In this document: in pieces, positions 6,028 to 7,169 of the stretch | Layout of the letters: each line of letters starts with the position of its first letter | How positions within the stretch are numbered: position 1 is the first letter of the stretch | DNA from: Acidobacteriota bacterium | GTDB lineage: Bacteria; Acidobacteriota; Blastocatellia; Pyrinomonadales; Pyrinomonadaceae | DNA: 7,169 nt | NCBI GenBank assembly: GCA_024640445.1 | Contig: JAHEEZ010000192.1 | Coordinates: 1-7,169 of the forward strand | Reading direction: 5' to 3' | Notes under the pieces: model-generated | The model's database searches: none | Told to the model about the DNA's origin: nothing | What the model saw: the letters and a program-made list of their open reading frames with translations, nothing else | Program-made: the position numbers and the translations under genes

Positions 6028-7089
6028 ATGAGATACGAATCATATTCAGGCATCCCGACCGGTTTGAGCATTGTCGTGATCGGCGGCGGCAACGGACTCT
6101 CCACTGTTCTCTCCGGCCTAAAACAGTTTGTTGGTGCGATGGATCTGGAACCGACCTGGATCCGCGACCTTTCCGCAGTAGTCGCCGTTTCGGACGACGG
6201 AGGCAGTTCCGGACGACTGCGCGACGAGCTTCAGGTTCCGCCGCCCGGCGACATAAGGAACTGCATGGTCGCACTTTCTGAGGACTCGAACCTCCTTTCG
6301 AAACTCTTCCGCTACCGATTCAAGGGAGACGGCGAGCTCGGCGGACACAGCTTCGGAAATCTCTTCCTGGCTGCGCTCTCTGAAATCACAGGAGACTTCA
6401 GCGAGGCGGTAAAGCTCTCATCCGAAATACTGGTCAGCAAAGGTCACATCTATCCGGCGGCGGTCGAAGACGTAAGGCTCGTGGCGGAACTTGAGGACGG
6501 CCAGGTCGTTGAAGGCGAAACAAAGATCGGAAAAGTGGGCGCTTCGATCAAGCGTCTCAGGCTGGAGCCCGAGGCCTGCCACCCGCTTCCGGAGACCATC
6601 GAAGCGATCGCGAAGGCTGACATCATTTCGATCGGCCCCGGATCGCTGTTCACAAGCCTTCTTCCTCCCCTTCTTGTAAAAGGCGTATCTGAGGCGATTG
6701 CGGCGTCATCAGCGCAAAAGGTCTATGTATCGAATCTGATGACCCAGCCCGGCGAAACTGACGGCCTCTCGGCGCGCCGTCATCTGGAGATCATTTGCGA
6801 ACACGCACCTCAGATAGCCTTTGATTACGTGATCGTCAACACCCAGCCTGTTAACCCGATACAGGAAATGATGTACGCGGGTTCAGGCGCGAGACAGATC
6901 GGCGTTGAGAACTCGATTACACCGGAGACAATTCAAGGCGTGAGAATCATTTGTGATAATCTATTGGACAATGTCGAGAAGGTGAGACACCACCCCGAAA
7001 GGCTGGCCCGGACGATTCTTCGATGCGCCTCCGGACACAGATCAGGGGAAGGTGGAAGCAGTAGAGCCCGGCGTCTGGTCGCGGACTGA
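6028..7089 (+). CDS. yvcK: YvcK/CofD-like UDP-sugar-binding regulatory protein
   Basis: This is a cytosolic protein of the CofD-like/YvcK family (gluconeogenesis factor in Bacillus, CuvA in mycobacteria). It is needed for normal growth and cell shape on some carbon sources; Bacillus YvcK binds UDP-glucose and UDP-GlcNAc. The 353-residue product shows VVIGGGNGLS (16-25), VSDDGGSSGRLR (54-65), PPPGDIRNC (71-79) and GHSFGNL (106-112). It also has GPGSLFTSLLPPLLV (203-217) and SNLMTQPGETDG (235-246), all in family order. It differs from true CofD, the F420 enzyme, in carrying the YvcK-type PGDIRNC and SNLMTQPGET blocks. The last twenty residues are Arg/Ser/Gly-rich and look variable. No clear Shine-Dalgarno precedes the ATG. 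The gene is followed after 24 bases by glmU, whose product makes UDP-GlcNAc, so a shared role in cell-wall precursor control is likely. Confidence 0.93.
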   Translation: MRYESYSGIPTGLSIVVIGGGNGLSTVLSGLKQFVGAMDLEPTWIRDLSAVVAVSDDGGSSGRLRDELQVPPPGDIRNCMVALSEDSNLLSKLFRYRFKGDGELGGHSFGNLFLAALSEITGDFSEAVKLSSEILVSKGHIYPAAVEDVRLVAELEDGQVVEGETKIGKVGASIKRLRLEPEACHPLPETIEAIAKADIISIGPGSLFTSLLPPLLVKGVSEAIAASSAQKVYVSNLMTQPGETDGLSARRHLEIICEHAPQIAFDYVIVNTQPVNPIQEMMYAGSGARQIGVENSITPETIQGVRIICDNLLDNVEKVRHHPERLARTILRCASGHRSGEGGSSRARRLVAD

Positions 7090-7113
7090 CGCGGGGATTT
7101 TTTGATTGATCCT

Positions 7114-7169
7114 ATGGATAACAAACCGCTGGACGTACTTATCCTTGCTGCCGGCCTCGGGACGAGGAT
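7114..7169 (+). CDS. glmU: GlmU-type UDP-GlcNAc pyrophosphorylase, N-terminus only
   Basis: Only the first 18 codons are inside the window; the gene runs past the right edge. The segment LDVLILAAGLGTR matches the nucleotide-binding signature LxAAGxGTRM at the start of GlmU, the enzyme that acetylates glucosamine-1-phosphate and uridylates it to UDP-GlcNAc. Other sugar nucleotidyltransferases share this motif, so the call rests on the exact motif form and on the yvcK neighbour. The start may be the ATG at 7114 or a TTG at 7102, which has GGGGA four bases before it and would add four residues. It probably forms an operon with yvcK, whose stop codon is 24 bases before the ATG. Confidence 0.72.
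   Translation, partial: MDNKPLDVLILAAGLGTR

Noticed and set aside
5952..6281. 109-codon plus-strand frame overlapping the start of yvcK
   Set aside because: It starts at a TTG and is Arg-rich in the part that overlaps the yvcK coding sequence in another frame, as expected of a shadow.

Overview
The window comes from a bacterial chromosome with moderate to slightly high GC content. It holds seven complete or nearly complete protein genes, two tRNA genes, one strong terminator and the first codons of an eighth gene. The mix suggests a gliding or polarised Gram-negative, possibly Acidobacteriota (Blastocatellia-like). It includes a Bacteroidetes-style lycopene cyclase, an MglA/MglB polarity pair, a YvcK-family protein followed by glmU, secreted proteins with Ala-Gln signal-peptide ends, and heptamer repeats. 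The phylum is inferred from gene content and is not certain. Only one gene (1325) has a strong Shine-Dalgarno sequence; most of the others lack one.

Left part, + strand (1-4030). A lycopene cyclase (crtY, 25-1194) is followed by a small exported protein of unknown function (1325-1759). Next come an exported class C beta-lactamase-like serine hydrolase (1821-3071) and a short-chain polyprenyl diphosphate synthase (ispA-type, 3125-4030). The first and last genes belong to isoprenoid and carotenoid metabolism: the synthase makes the prenyl diphosphate and the cyclase closes the ends of lycopene. The two secreted proteins between them have no obvious part in that pathway.

Middle (4031-4533). A 142-base repeat element starts at the last base of the ispA stop codon. 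It has about eleven degenerate copies of a GTGATGA heptamer, a central hairpin, and five perfect copies of GTCTCCT. A consensus -35 box follows 3 bases later and probably drives tRNA-Val(UAC) and tRNA-Asp(GUC). A strong hairpin with T-runs on both sides then ends transcription from both strands.

Right part. On the - strand, mglB (5632-5150) and mglA (5118-4534) form a two-gene operon for a Ras-like polarity GTPase and its roadblock-domain partner. A gap of 395 bases without a gene separates it from a divergent + strand unit, yvcK (6028-7089) followed by the start of glmU (7114 onward, cut by the window edge). GlmU makes UDP-GlcNAc, and YvcK homologues bind UDP-sugars, so this pair probably concerns cell-wall precursor supply.

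Most genes belong to known families, and I see no clearly new multi-gene system. The least ordinary items are the two-armed heptamer repeat element, the unknown exported protein at 1325, and the yvcK-glmU linkage.
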